Shown here one piece after another: positions 50,859 through 60,383 of a DNA stretch of 64,000 nucleotides. The translations under genes were made by a program, and so were the position numbers. Within the stretch, counting starts at the first letter, position 1; each line of letters opens with the position of its first letter. The notes under the pieces were generated by a model. That model did not search any database. It saw nothing but the letters and a program-made list of their open reading frames with translations, and was not told the DNA's origin. Origin of the DNA: Bradyrhizobium cosmicum (GTDB lineage Bacteria > Pseudomonadota > Alphaproteobacteria > Rhizobiales > Xanthobacteraceae); contig NZ_CP041656.2 of assembly GCF_007290395.2 (NCBI RefSeq), positions 5,394,001 to 5,458,000 of the forward strand, written 5' to 3'.

Positions 50859-52376
50859 TTGTCGCCGACCCGCGTTACACATCCGAATGATGACGGTCGG
50901 GGCGAGCATTTCCGCGTTCGAATCGAGGGGTTTGGCGTCGGCACCTGGGATCTCGATCTCAGGACGATGGAATTGGAATGGTCCGACACGTCCAGGGCCC
51001 TGTTTGGCGTCGAGCCGGACCAGCCGGACAGCTACGAGCTGTTCCTGGCACGCCTCGAGCCCAACGACCGCGAGTGGGTCGAGCGCGCGATCAAGCGCGT
51101 CTGCGAGCACGGCGGCAGTTTTGACGTGTCCTTCAGGGTCGCAGGCGGCCAAGGCAGGGGAAAGTGGATTCGCGCCCGGGCCGGTCTCATTCGGGACGAG
51201 GCCGGCACCGCCTGTCACCTCAGCGGCATTTTCCTCGACATCGACGAGGAGAAGCAGGTCGAGGAGGCGCTGCGCACCCGCGAATCGCACCTGCGCTCGA
51301 TCCTCCAAACCATTCCGGACGCCATGATCGTCATCGACGGTCACGGCGTGATCCAGCTGTTCAGCACCGCCGCGGAGCGTCTGTTCGGCTGGCCCGAGCA
51401 GGAGGCGATCGGCCAGAACGTCAGCATTCTGATGCCGGAGCCCGACCGCTCCCGTCACGACGGCTACATCGCGCGCTACCGCGTCACCCACGATCCGCAC
51501 ATCATCGGCATCGGCCGCATCGTGACCGGCAGGCGCCGCGACGGCACCACCTTTCCGATGCACCTGTCGATCGGCGAGATGCAGTCCGGCGGCGAGCCCT
51601 ATTTCACGGGCTTCGTCCGCGATCTGACCGAGCACCAGCAGACCCAGGCGCGGCTGCAGGAGCTGCAGTCCGAGCTGGTCCACGTCTCCAGACTGAGCGC
51701 CATGGGCGAGATGGCCTCCGCGCTCGCCCACGAGCTCAACCAGCCGCTGGCCGCGATCAGCAACTACATGAAGGGCTCGCGGCGGCTGCTGTCGGGCAGC
51801 TCGGATCCGAACGTCGCCAAGATCGAGAGCGCGATGGATCGCGCCGCCGAGCAGGCGGTGCGCGCCGGGCAGATCATCCGGCGGCTACGCGACTTCGTCG
51901 CGCGCGGGGAGTCCGAGAAGCGGGTCGAGAGCCTGTCGAAGCTGATCGAGGAAGCCGGCGCCCTCGGCCTTGCCGGCGCGCGCGAGCAGAACGTTCAGCT
52001 CCGTTTCAGCCTCGATCCGGACGCCGATCTCGTGCTGGCCGACCGGGTGCAGATCCAGCAGGTGCTGGTCAATCTGTTCCGCAACGCGCTGGAAGCGATG
52101 GCGCAATCGCAGCGGCGCGAGCTCGTCGTCGCCAACACCCGCGTTGGGGACGACATGATCGAGGTGGAGGTGTCCGACACTGGCCACGGCTTCGGGGATG
52201 ACGTCATTCCAAACCTGTTTCAGACTTTCTTCACCACCAAGGACACCGGCATGGGCGTGGGACTGTCCATCAGCCGCTCGATCATCGAAGCTCACGGCGG
52301 CCGCATGTGGGCCGAGAGCAACGCATCGGGCGGGGCGACATTCCGCTTCACCCTGCCGGCAGCCGACGAGACCTGA
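50859..52376 (+). CDS. fixL: Oxygen-sensing haem histidine kinase FixL
   Basis: A 505-residue cytoplasmic kinase, the length of Bradyrhizobium FixL. PAS-A lies at about 20-130. PAS-B, which binds haem b, is at about 145-255, with the haem ligand His200 (SRH) and distal Arg220 (GIGR) in register with the studied protein. The phospho-acceptor is His291 in ALAHELNQPLAAI, and the ATPase domain contains NLFRNALEAM and GMGVGLSISR. With oxygen off the haem it phosphorylates FixJ. The TTG start, behind GGAG, gives the residue numbering above; nearby ATGs are out of frame. Confidence 0.97.
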   Translation: MSPTRVTHPNDDGRGEHFRVRIEGFGVGTWDLDLRTMELEWSDTSRALFGVEPDQPDSYELFLARLEPNDREWVERAIKRVCEHGGSFDVSFRVAGGQGRGKWIRARAGLIRDEAGTACHLSGIFLDIDEEKQVEEALRTRESHLRSILQTIPDAMIVIDGHGVIQLFSTAAERLFGWPEQEAIGQNVSILMPEPDRSRHDGYIARYRVTHDPHIIGIGRIVTGRRRDGTTFPMHLSIGEMQSGGEPYFTGFVRDLTEHQQTQARLQELQSELVHVSRLSAMGEMASALAHELNQPLAAISNYMKGSRRLLSGSSDPNVAKIESAMDRAAEQAVRAGQIIRRLRDFVARGESEKRVESLSKLIEEAGALGLAGAREQNVQLRFSLDPDADLVLADRVQIQQVLVNLFRNALEAMAQSQRRELVVANTRVGDDMIEVEVSDTGHGFGDDVIPNLFQTFFTTKDTGMGVGLSISRSIIEAHGGRMWAESNASGGATFRFTLPAADET

Positions 52377-52379
52377 TCC

Positions 52380-52997
52380 ATGACGACCAAGGGACATATC
52401 TACGTCATCGACGACGACGAGGCGATGCGGGACTCGCTGAACTTCCTGCTGGATTCCTCCGGCTTCGGCGTCACGCTGTTCGACAATGCGCAGAGCTTCC
52501 TCGACGCCCTGCCCGGCCTCGCCTTCGGCTGCGTCGTCTCCGACGTGCGCATGCCGGGCATCGACGGGATCGAGCTGCTGAAGCGCATGAAGACGCAGCA
52601 CAGCCCGTTTCCGATCCTGATCATGACCGGTCATGGCGACGTGCCGCTCGCGGTCGAGGCCATGAAGCTGGGCGCCCTCGACTTCCTGGAAAAACCCTTC
52701 GAGGACGACCGCCTCGTCACCATGATCGAATCCGCGATTCGCCAGGCCGAGCCGGCAGCCAAGAGCGAATCCATTGCCCAGGACATCGCGGCCCGGGTCG
52801 CCTCCTTGAGCCCCAGGGAGCGTCAGGTGATGGAGGGGCTGATCGCGGGGCTCTCCAACAAGCTGATCGCCAGGGAATACGACATCAGCCCGCGCACCAT
52901 CGAGGTCTACCGGGCCAATGTGATGACCAAGATGCAGGCCAACAGCCTCTCGGAGCTGGTGCGGCTGGCGATGCGCGCCGGCATGCTGAAGGATTGA
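52380..52997 (+). CDS. fixJ: Response regulator FixJ
   Basis: A 205-residue regulator. The receiver domain has Asp11/Asp12 and phospho-acceptor Asp55 (VVSDVRMPG). The C-terminal LuxR-type helix-turn-helix is SPRERQVMEGLIAGLSNKLI with RTIEVYRANV. Phosphorylated by FixL, it activates fixK2. It starts three bases after the fixL stop, so the two are co-transcribed. Confidence 0.97.
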   Translation: MTTKGHIYVIDDDEAMRDSLNFLLDSSGFGVTLFDNAQSFLDALPGLAFGCVVSDVRMPGIDGIELLKRMKTQHSPFPILIMTGHGDVPLAVEAMKLGALDFLEKPFEDDRLVTMIESAIRQAEPAAKSESIAQDIAARVASLSPRERQVMEGLIAGLSNKLIAREYDISPRTIEVYRANVMTKMQANSLSELVRLAMRAGMLKD

Positions 52998-53042
52998 GGC
53001 AAGTCAAGATGCGTTCTTGCCGCCGGTGCTATCTGATCAGGT

Positions 53043-53465
53043 ATGATTGAGATCAGCTCTTATCCTGGGCAGCTTCCGATGGCGCCATCATCCAAGCCCA
53101 CAATCTACGTGGTCGATGACGATGATGCCGTGCTGGGATCCCTGCGCTTCCTGCTGGAAACCGACGGCTTTGCCGTGCGGACCTTCAGGAATGCCACGGC
53201 GCTGCTCAATGCGAGCGGCGCACACGGCGCGGATTGCTACGTCATCGACTACAAGATGCCCGACATCAACGGCCTCGAGCTCGTCGGCCGCCTGCGCCAG
53301 TCCGACGGCGAAACGCCGGTGATCCTGATCACCGGCTATCCGGACGTGAACATCTCCGCCCGGGCCGCGGCCGCAGGCGTAAAAGACGTGATTTTGAAGC
53401 CGCTTCTCGACGAAAACCTCGTCAAGCGCATCCGCCATGCCATCCAGGACAGGGCCGGGAACTGA
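53043..53465 (+). CDS. Stand-alone response-regulator receiver protein
   Basis: A 140-residue single receiver domain without an output domain. The acidic pocket is VVDDDDAV, the phospho-acceptor Asp69 is in CYVIDYKMPD, and the later threonine and lysine are in ILITGYP and VILKPLLD. A second possible start (53079, MAPSSKP) gives a 128-residue domain that fits better. It sits between fixJ (45 bases) and fixK2, as does a receiver gene in B. diazoefficiens by my recollection. It could act as a phosphate sink or modulator of FixLJ; unproven. Confidence 0.88.
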   Translation: MIEISSYPGQLPMAPSSKPTIYVVDDDDAVLGSLRFLLETDGFAVRTFRNATALLNASGAHGADCYVIDYKMPDINGLELVGRLRQSDGETPVILITGYPDVNISARAAAAGVKDVILKPLLDENLVKRIRHAIQDRAGN

Positions 53466-53488
53466 CCTACGGGATTCTACGTAGGTAG
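53466..53488 (+). promoter_or_regulatory. Candidate FixJ-binding region upstream of fixK2
   Basis: CCTAC (53466-53470) answers GTAGG (53481-53485), and TACGTAG (53478-53484) resembles the core of described FixJ sites. It lies directly after the receiver gene stop and about 85 bases before the fixK2 ATG, where FixJ activation is expected. Confidence 0.4.
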
Positions 53489-53568
53489 ACCTCCTTAAGA
53501 TATCTCGCGAAATTTTCGAAGCACCCGATACCGCGTACGAATTCGCCATCACAACGGAGATGGCGCAG

Positions 53569-54267
53569 ATGCTGACCCAGACGCTCAACACCCAGGCGAT
53601 CAACACCCAGATCAACGGCAAGATTGCTCCCGGCCATTCCGTCTCGGACCAGTTCGGCGCAATCGCGGGCCATATCGGCCTTGTCGCCACCGAGTTCTCC
53701 TACCGCAAGGAAGAGGAGATTTACGGCGAGGATGAGCCGTCCGAATACGTCTACCAGGTCGTCACCGGTGCCGTGCGCAGCTACAAGCTCCTCTCCGACG
53801 GTCGCCGCCAGATCGGCGCCTTCCATCTTCCCGGCGACGTGTTCGGCCTCGAGTCCGGCCCCACCCACCGCCTTGCCGCTGAAGCCATCATCGACACCAC
53901 CGTGCGCCTCGTGAAGCGCGCCAGCCTCGAAAAGGCCGCCGGCACCGACGTGCAGGTCGCCCGCAAGCTCTGGGCCATGACCGCCGGCGAGCTTCGCCAC
54001 GCCGAAGACCACATGCTGTTGCTGGGCCGCAAGACCGCGATGGAGCGTGTCGCGACCTTCCTGCTCGAAATGGACCGCCGCCTCGCCGTTGCCGGCATGA
54101 TGGCGCTGCCGATGTGCCGCCGCGACATCGGCGACTATCTCGGCCTCACGCTCGAGACTGTGTCGCGCGCACTGTCCCAGCTTCACGCCCAGGGCATTCT
54201 CGGCTTCTCCGGTGCCCGCCAGATCGTGCTGCGCAACCGCGCCCGCCTGCACAATCTCGACGCCTGA
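53569..54267 (+). CDS. fixK2: CRP/FNR-family regulator FixK2
   Basis: A 232-residue activator of micro-oxic genes. It has an N-terminal cyclic-nucleotide-type beta-roll, a dimerisation helix and a C-terminal helix-turn-helix (CRRDIGDYLGLTLETVSRAL). There is no FNR-type cysteine cluster, so it does not sense oxygen itself. The redox-sensitive Cys183 (LPMCRRD) falls at the published position only if the second ATG is used. That start also has GGAG nine bases away; the first ATG has it directly adjacent, so the second is preferred. It should activate fixNOQP and fixGHIS through the boxes seen here. Confidence 0.96.
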   Translation: MLTQTLNTQAINTQINGKIAPGHSVSDQFGAIAGHIGLVATEFSYRKEEEIYGEDEPSEYVYQVVTGAVRSYKLLSDGRRQIGAFHLPGDVFGLESGPTHRLAAEAIIDTTVRLVKRASLEKAAGTDVQVARKLWAMTAGELRHAEDHMLLLGRKTAMERVATFLLEMDRRLAVAGMMALPMCRRDIGDYLGLTLETVSRALSQLHAQGILGFSGARQIVLRNRARLHNLDA

Positions 54268-54285
54268 TTTTTCCTCCCCCACTTA

Positions 54286-54313
54286 TGGCCGGCTGAATTC
54301 GTTCAGCCGGCCA
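54286..54313. terminator. Bidirectional terminator between fixK2 and the MFS gene
   Basis: TGGCCGGCTGAA and TTCAGCCGGCCA form a perfect 12-bp stem with a TTCG loop, followed on the plus strand by TTTCTTTT. The right arm overlaps the last codons of the convergent MFS gene. Confidence 0.8.
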
Positions 54314-55613
54314 TTTCTTTTGCGGCGACCATGCCGGTGCGCCGGGTCTCCGGCATCAACAGCAGGATCAGCAGAAGCCCGGTCGCGGCGACGCCGGAAA
54401 GTCCGATGAACGCCGTGGCATTGCCGAACCTGTCACTGACATAGCCGCCGAGCGCCGTGCTCAGCGAGGCACCGATGCCGGTCGCGGTGCCGACGATGCC
54501 CTGCGCAAGGTTGAAGTGCCCGCTGCCGAACGCAACATCGGCTACGATCAGCGGAATCATCACCGCGAACACCGCCGCCGTGATGCCGTCGAACACCTGC
54601 ACCGCGACCAGCAGATAGGGATCTCGCACCGTCGCGAACAGCAGGCCACGGATCGTCAGCGCGGCGAACCCGATCAACAGCAATGGCCGCCTGCCCCATG
54701 CCTGCGCCTTGCGTCCGACGGTCGGCGACAGCAGCGCCACGATGGCCTGCGGCACGACGATGCAGAAGGCGACAAGGACCGTCGCCCATTGGCTCGATCG
54801 CGCCGTCACCGCGCTCGCCATCAGCGGCATCATCGCGGCGTTCGCGAGCTGCAACAGCAGCACGCTCAGAGCAAAGACGATCAGCGGCTTCTGCCGGATC
54901 AGGTGCCAGATATTGGTGTCACCGCGATCCCTGGCCTCGCGCGGCATCTCGCCGTGACAACGCGCGATATCGACCTCCTCCTCGCGAATACGTGACAGCG
55001 CGATCAGGGTCGGGATCGCAAGCAGGAAGGTGACCAGGAACACCGAGCGGCTCGACAGCAGGTAACCTGCCGTGCCCATCACCGCCGCCGCGACGCCGTT
55101 GCCGAGGGAGGCGAACCGGGCGTTGCGGCCGAGCCGCTCGCCGATCGCCAGCGGCCCGACGAGGCCGAGGCTGATCGCCGCGATCGCCGGCCCGAGCACG
55201 CAGCTCGCTGCCGCATGCAGCGTAGCCGCGGCCATCACCACCGGGAAGATCGGCATCGCCGCATAGGCCAGCGCGCAGCCGCCGATGGCGGCGATCGCAA
55301 GTCCAGCGACCAGCCGCTCGGATTTCGCGGCGTCGATGATCGCACCACCCGGCATCTGCCCGATCAGGGCGACGATGCCGCCGATGGACAGCACGAGGCC
55401 GATCTCGACCTGGGTCCATTTCTGCGTCGTGAGATAGACCGCGATGAAGGGGCCGAAGCCGGTCTGCACGTCGGCGAGGAAGAAGATGAACCAGTCGAGA
55501 CCGCGCAGGCTCTGGCGCGACGGGGCCGGAATACCCGCGGACGATGGCGCGGCTGAATTGTCCTGTTCAACACGCCTCTCGCGATCTGCATGGTTCGGCT
55601 TTCTCGACAACAT
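54303..55613 (-). CDS. MFS transporter
   Basis: A 436-residue transporter with about 12 helices, beginning GLDWFIFFLADVQTGFGPFI after a polar stretch of 37 residues. The loop 2-3 motif region is GQMPGGAIIDAAKSERLV. It resembles drug- or sugar-efflux types; substrate unknown. The start is uncertain: an ATG at 55613 lacks a well-spaced ribosome site, while a GTG at 55643 overlaps the PRC gene stop (GTGA) and adds ten residues. It is the last gene of the ABC-debranching-PRC series. Confidence 0.83.
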   Translation of the reverse strand: MLSRKPNHADRERRVEQDNSAAPSSAGIPAPSRQSLRGLDWFIFFLADVQTGFGPFIAVYLTTQKWTQVEIGLVLSIGGIVALIGQMPGGAIIDAAKSERLVAGLAIAAIGGCALAYAAMPIFPVVMAAATLHAAASCVLGPAIAAISLGLVGPLAIGERLGRNARFASLGNGVAAAVMGTAGYLLSSRSVFLVTFLLAIPTLIALSRIREEEVDIARCHGEMPREARDRGDTNIWHLIRQKPLIVFALSVLLLQLANAAMMPLMASAVTARSSQWATVLVAFCIVVPQAIVALLSPTVGRKAQAWGRRPLLLIGFAALTIRGLLFATVRDPYLLVAVQVFDGITAAVFAVMIPLIVADVAFGSGHFNLAQGIVGTATGIGASLSTALGGYVSDRFGNATAFIGLSGVAATGLLLILLLMPETRRTGMVAAKEMAG

Positions 55614-55639
55614 CACCGGCGGCCATCCCTCCCCGCGCC

Positions 55640-56161
55640 TCACTGAACAGCTTGCAGCGGCTGCAGGCTCCCGGACGCCCCGAGCACGACCATCGGCGTG
55701 TCTTCCTTGTATTCCGGCGCGGCCGCGACCTGCGCCTTGGTCAGTTCCAGCGTGATGCTGTCCTTCTTGTTGACAATCTTGCCGAACCGCATCGCGTTCC
55801 AGTCCACCACGATCTTGCGGCTGCCGACGCCGAGGAAGCCGCCGAAATCGATCACGGCGGCGCGCACGTGGCCGCTCCGGTCGACGATGACGTCGACGAT
55901 CCGGCCCATGTCCTCGTTCGCCGCGCTGAGCACGTCACGGCCGAGCACGCCATGCGCATCGGCGGCGCCGATGATCGTCACCGACGGCGGCGGGGCGGCG
56001 TCCTTCGGCGTGACCGGAACCGTCGAGGCCGGCGGCGCTGCCGTCGCCGGCGCATTCACTTCGCTCGAGGCCGCGGGCGGCTCCTCGGCGGCACGCGACA
56101 TCGCGACCGTCAATCCCGCGACGATCGCGACGCTCAGGGACAACCATCCGGCGCTACGCAT
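55640..56161 (-). CDS. Secreted PRC-barrel domain protein
   Basis: A 173-residue protein with a signal peptide (SLSVAIVAGLTVAMSRAAEE), an alanine/proline linker to about residue 60, and a PRC-barrel of about 80 residues with NEDMGRIVDVIVDRSGHVRA. In Rhizobiales such periplasmic proteins are frequent in stress-related gene groups. It lies 21 bases after the debranching gene and just before the MFS gene, so it belongs to the same transcript. Confidence 0.83.
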   Translation of the reverse strand: MRSAGWLSLSVAIVAGLTVAMSRAAEEPPAASSEVNAPATAAPPASTVPVTPKDAAPPPSVTIIGAADAHGVLGRDVLSAANEDMGRIVDVIVDRSGHVRAAVIDFGGFLGVGSRKIVVDWNAMRFGKIVNKKDSITLELTKAQVAAAPEYKEDTPMVVLGASGSLQPLQAVQ

Positions 56162-56182
56162 GAACCCTCCCCGCCGGCACAG

Positions 56183-58387
56183 CTAGCGCGCCAGCACGAT
56201 CGACACCTGGATCTGGCCGCGCGTGCGCAAGACCTCCAGCGCCACGTCGTCGCCGTGGCGGCTGACGCGCAGATCCACGCTGGACTCGCCGAGGCGCAGA
56301 TCGCGCAAGATCACCTCGTTCAGGAATGGCGGCAGATGCGGATTGCGCAACCGGATCTCGCCGCGGCCGACGTCGAACTCGATGCCAAGCGCCGCCTCCA
56401 GCAGCGTGAACGGCGTCGCGCTGGCCCAGGCCTGCGGCGCGCAGGCGACCGGATAGAGCGTCGGGCCGCGTCGCTTCTCGCGCCGGAAGCCGCAGAACAA
56501 TTCCGGCAGCCGCCGCAGGTCCATGTAAGTGGCCGCGTCGAACAGGCCCTTGAAGACATGCGCGACCGAATGCTTCAGCCCGTAGCGCGCGAGCCCGAGC
56601 GCAATCAGCGCGTTGTCATGCGGCCAGATCGACCCGTCATGATAGGACATCGGATTGTAGCGCACCTCGCCCTGCGCGACGGTGCGGATGCCCCAGCCCG
56701 AGAAGAAATGCGGCCCCATCAGATCGGCGGCGACCAGACGTGCGCGATCCTCGCGGATCATGCCGCTGAACAGCACCTGCCCGGCATTCGAGGTCCGCAC
56801 CTTGCAGGGCCGCTTCTTGCCATCGAGCGCGAGCGCATAGGTGCCGAGCTCCTCGCACCAGAATGCCTTCTCGAACCGCTCGGCCAGTGACTTGGCTTCC
56901 GTCTCGAGCTTTCTGGCAAGCTCGGGCTTGCCCAGCCGCAACGCGCAACGCGCGGCAAGCTGCTTGGCGGCAAAGACGTAGCCTTGCACCTCCGCCAGCG
57001 CGAGATTGCCCTCCGCAAGCTGGCCGTCGGCATGGAAGATCGCGTCGTAAGAATCCTTCCAGCCCTGGTTGGCCAGCCCCTTTTCGGTCGCGCGCTGATA
57101 TTCGACAAAGCCGTCCTGATCGGGGTCGCCGGGACCGTCGATCCAGGCAAGCCCCGCCTCGATCGCCGGCCACAGCTCGGCGAGCGTCTGCTCGTCACCG
57201 GTGCGCTCGAAATAACGGCCCGCCAGCATGACGAACAGGGCGGTCGAGTCCACGCTGCCGTAATATTGCGCGAACGGCACCTCGCGCAGCGCGGCCATCT
57301 CGCCGCCGCGCATCTCGTGCAGGATCTTTCCGGGCGCGGCATCGGCCAGCGGATCGACCGCCTTGGCCTGGAAATGCGCGAGCCGCCGCAACACGCCCTT
57401 GGCGATGCGCGGGTCGACCCACAGCATCTGCAGCGCGGTGATGAGGCCGTCGCGCCCGAACGTCGTCGAATACCAGGGAATGCCGGCATAGGGATAACGG
57501 CCCTGCGGCGTCTCCGTCATCAGCATGTTGAGGTCGGCCATGGCCTGGCACAGCACCTCGTTGAAGATGTTGTTGGAGGTCTCGATGCTGGCCGCGCCCA
57601 TGGTCGATTGCCGCATCTCGCGGCGATGGGCCAGCAGGCCCCTGAAGAAGCGCGCCGGCTTCTCCCCGATCGGCCGGTTGCAGGACGCCGCAACGAACAG
57701 CGATTTCGACTCGTGCGGATCAAGCTCGAGCTGCCAGGTCGCGGCATTCACCGACAACTTCGTCGGCCGCGGGTCGAAATGCAGGGCGGTGGTGCGCTGG
57801 GCATCGTCGAGGCCGCGGTATTCGAACAGCACGTCGGTGGGCCCGAGCAATTTGCTCGTGCCGGTCCCCCGGCGCGCGCGCCGTTCGCCGCGGACCTCGA
57901 ACAGATCGGCGAAGTCGTTGCCGAACAGCAGCGTCAGTTCGAAGCTGGCGCGGCGATCGCCATGGTTCTGCACGCCGATGCGCTGATAGGCCGTTCCACG
58001 CCACAGGAAGATCGTGCGCACGATGTGCAGCAGGTCCTTCTGCAGCACCAGGCTGCCGCCGCGGTAGATATCGGGGTTGGTGAGGTCGACGGTCAGCGCC
58101 GAATTGTCGTCGCGCAGGTTCGAACCGAGCAGCAAAGGCTGGAGATCGTCGAGCACGAGCTCGAGCCGCGCGAGGTAACGCGTGTCGTGGTTGAACAGGC
58201 CGTCGGGCCCGCCCGCGGACGCGCCGATGTCGCCGTGGCTGTCGAGCACGATGAAGGTATCGTCGTGCTTGAGCGAGCGCCGTGGCCGCGCCGATGGCCC
58301 TGTCATCGGAATGTAGAACGGCTGCTCCGCGACCTGTTCCAGAGTCCGGGTCACGGAGACGAGTTGTGTTACGGCTTCGGCCGCCAT
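56183..58387 (-). CDS. Amylo-alpha-1,6-glucosidase (glycogen debranching-type)
   Basis: A 734-residue enzyme with an N-terminal GDE_N_bis-type beta domain (about 20-215: LKHDDTFIVLDSHGDIG, NHDTRYLARLEL) and a C-terminal (alpha/alpha)6 barrel (about 290-680: AGIPWYSTTFGRDGLITAL, NQGWKDSYDAIFHADG). The aspartate and tryptophan in these motifs are usual for the catalytic face. It should hydrolyse alpha-1,6 branches of glucan or a related oligosaccharide. The start MAAEAVT follows GGGAGCAGCCC. It is 53 bp downstream of the ABC exporter and divergent, over that gene, from a GT4 transferase. Confidence 0.85.
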   Translation of the reverse strand: MAAEAVTQLVSVTRTLEQVAEQPFYIPMTGPSARPRRSLKHDDTFIVLDSHGDIGASAGGPDGLFNHDTRYLARLELVLDDLQPLLLGSNLRDDNSALTVDLTNPDIYRGGSLVLQKDLLHIVRTIFLWRGTAYQRIGVQNHGDRRASFELTLLFGNDFADLFEVRGERRARRGTGTSKLLGPTDVLFEYRGLDDAQRTTALHFDPRPTKLSVNAATWQLELDPHESKSLFVAASCNRPIGEKPARFFRGLLAHRREMRQSTMGAASIETSNNIFNEVLCQAMADLNMLMTETPQGRYPYAGIPWYSTTFGRDGLITALQMLWVDPRIAKGVLRRLAHFQAKAVDPLADAAPGKILHEMRGGEMAALREVPFAQYYGSVDSTALFVMLAGRYFERTGDEQTLAELWPAIEAGLAWIDGPGDPDQDGFVEYQRATEKGLANQGWKDSYDAIFHADGQLAEGNLALAEVQGYVFAAKQLAARCALRLGKPELARKLETEAKSLAERFEKAFWCEELGTYALALDGKKRPCKVRTSNAGQVLFSGMIREDRARLVAADLMGPHFFSGWGIRTVAQGEVRYNPMSYHDGSIWPHDNALIALGLARYGLKHSVAHVFKGLFDAATYMDLRRLPELFCGFRREKRRGPTLYPVACAPQAWASATPFTLLEAALGIEFDVGRGEIRLRNPHLPPFLNEVILRDLRLGESSVDLRVSRHGDDVALEVLRTRGQIQVSIVLAR

Positions 58388-58440
58388 GGGCTGCTCCCCT
58401 GCGCTGGTATCAAGACGCAAACGACTTGAACGCGACTGAT

Positions 58441-60204
58441 TTACGCGGCTGCTTGCGCGAGCCGGCTCATTTCCTGCGTGACCAGCTCACGATAGGGCCC
58501 GTGGCCCTGCATCAGACGCTCGGGCGAGCCGTCCTCGATGATCTTACCACCCTTCAGCACGACCACGCGGTCGAAATTCCGCAGCGTTGCCAACCGATGC
58601 GCGATCGCGATCACGGTGCGGCCGCGCATCAGGCGCGACAACGCCTCGCGGATTGCTTCCTCCGATTCGCTGTCGAGCGCGGCGGTCGCCTCGTCCAGCA
58701 ACAGGATCGGCGCGTCCTTGAGGAAGGCGCGCGCGATCGCAATGCGTTGGCGCTGGCCGCCGGACATCTTGACGCCGCGGTCGCCGACCATGGTGTCGAG
58801 GCCTTCCGGTAGGCTGTCGATGAAATCGCAGCGCGCCGCAATCGCCGCGCGCAGCACCTCGTCGTCGGTCGCATTGGGCCTGCCGTAACGGATGTTCTCG
58901 CGGATCGAGCGGTGGAACAGCGAGATGTCCTGCGGCACCACGGAGATGGCTTCGCGCAGGCTGAGCTGGGTGACCATGGAGATGTCCTGGCCGTCGACGG
59001 TGACGCTGCCCTCGTCGACGTCGTAGAAGCGCTGGAGCAGCGTGAACAGCGTGGACTTGCCGCCGCCGGACTGGCCGACCAGGCCGACGCGCTGGCCGGG
59101 CTGCAGCCGCAGGCTGAACCGCTCGAAGATCTTCTCGCTGCCGGGATAGCCGAACGTGACATTGTTGAACGCGATCGCCGCGCCGCTCTTGACCAGCGGC
59201 TCCGCCTCCGGATGATCGCGGAGCTCATGCGGCACCAGCAGCGTCGCGATCGCCTCGGTCAGGCGCGCAACATGCTGGGTGACATCGACCAGCGCCACGG
59301 CAAGGTCGCGCGTCGCACTCAGGATCGAGATGCCGAGCGTACAGACCAGCACGACATCGCCGGTGGTCGCCTCGCCCTTTTGCCAGAGCGTGACCGCCCA
59401 GGCCATCAAGGCAATCGTCAGCAGCACGGTTACAGCGGCATGCAGCAGGCGCAGCTTCTCCAGATATCGCAGGCTGCGGCTACGCGCCGTGAGCTCCCGG
59501 TTCACCGTGGCGTCGAACCGCTCGTGCTCATGGCCGATGCCGCAGAAGGCTCGGACCAGGGGCATGTTGCTGATGACATCGATCATCTCGCCGTCGACGA
59601 CAGCGGCCTTGTCGGCGAAGTCGTCATGGAGCGGTTTGCCGGCTGCGGCGAGACGGAACATGGCGGCCACCATGCCGCCCGCGATCACGATCAAGCCGAG
59701 CGCCATATAGGGACTGACGGTTCCAATCAGGGCGATCGCCGCAATTGTGGCGATGCACGGCGGCAACACATTCCAGACGAACATGTTCTCGACCGTGAAA
59801 ACGGCGTTCGATGTGGCCGTAATCCGGCTGGTCAGCATGCCCGGCATCCGGTCGGAGAAATAGCTCGGTGAATGCCCGGTCAGATGACGAAAGATGTCAC
59901 GGCGCAAGTCGCCGGTGACGCGCACGAAGGTAAAGCTCGCTGTCCAGCTTGCGATCCGCCACAGAAAGTTGTCCGCGGCGATCAGCGACATGAGCAGAAT
60001 GAATGCCAGCCATACGCCGCCACCGTGCGACGGCCCCGCCGACAGAGCATCGACGAGAGATTTGACGCCATATTGTGTGCCCACTGAGCAGGCAACGGCT
60101 GCAACGACAGCGATCAGGATCACCAGGTGCGTGGCCAAATGTTGCCGCAGATAGCGCAAGACAAAGGCAAATGGCCTGCGCGCGTATCCAGAAAGATGAT
60201 CCAT
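58441..60204 (-). CDS. ABC exporter, fused membrane and ATPase domains
   Basis: A 587-residue half-transporter. Six helices occupy about residues 25-320 and the ATPase about 345-575. Walker A is GQSGGGKST, signature MSGGQRQRIAIARA, Walker B ILLLDEATAALD, and the switch is IAIAHRL. It resembles lipid/glucan exporters of the MsbA/NdvA type. With the debranching enzyme next, export of a glucan or glycolipid is a reasonable guess, not shown. It heads a series of four minus-strand genes with short gaps. Two sigma-EcfG-like sites precede it. Confidence 0.88.
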   Translation of the reverse strand: MDHLSGYARRPFAFVLRYLRQHLATHLVILIAVVAAVACSVGTQYGVKSLVDALSAGPSHGGGVWLAFILLMSLIAADNFLWRIASWTASFTFVRVTGDLRRDIFRHLTGHSPSYFSDRMPGMLTSRITATSNAVFTVENMFVWNVLPPCIATIAAIALIGTVSPYMALGLIVIAGGMVAAMFRLAAAGKPLHDDFADKAAVVDGEMIDVISNMPLVRAFCGIGHEHERFDATVNRELTARSRSLRYLEKLRLLHAAVTVLLTIALMAWAVTLWQKGEATTGDVVLVCTLGISILSATRDLAVALVDVTQHVARLTEAIATLLVPHELRDHPEAEPLVKSGAAIAFNNVTFGYPGSEKIFERFSLRLQPGQRVGLVGQSGGGKSTLFTLLQRFYDVDEGSVTVDGQDISMVTQLSLREAISVVPQDISLFHRSIRENIRYGRPNATDDEVLRAAIAARCDFIDSLPEGLDTMVGDRGVKMSGGQRQRIAIARAFLKDAPILLLDEATAALDSESEEAIREALSRLMRGRTVIAIAHRLATLRNFDRVVVLKGGKIIEDGSPERLMQGHGPYRELVTQEMSRLAQAAA

Positions 60205-60254
60205 GTGACTGCGACCCCGTCGTGATGTTTTCTAATTTTGTTAGTGATCGACTG

Positions 60255-60280
60255 AACATCGACCGCTTCGCCTCGGTTCC
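60255..60280 (-). promoter_or_regulatory. Near-consensus sigma-EcfG promoter of the ABC exporter gene
   Basis: On the minus strand GGAAC (60280-60276), 17 bases, TGTT (60258-60255); one base off CGTT. The predicted start leaves about 44 bases before the ATG. Confidence 0.4.
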
Positions 60281-60383
60281 CGGGCTGGACCATCACGACA
60301 TGCGGATGCGGACGATGTGAGAAGAGCTGATGGCATCATCGCGACCACGCTGCGGTGTGTCGAAGAAGTAACGTTCGAGGAGA

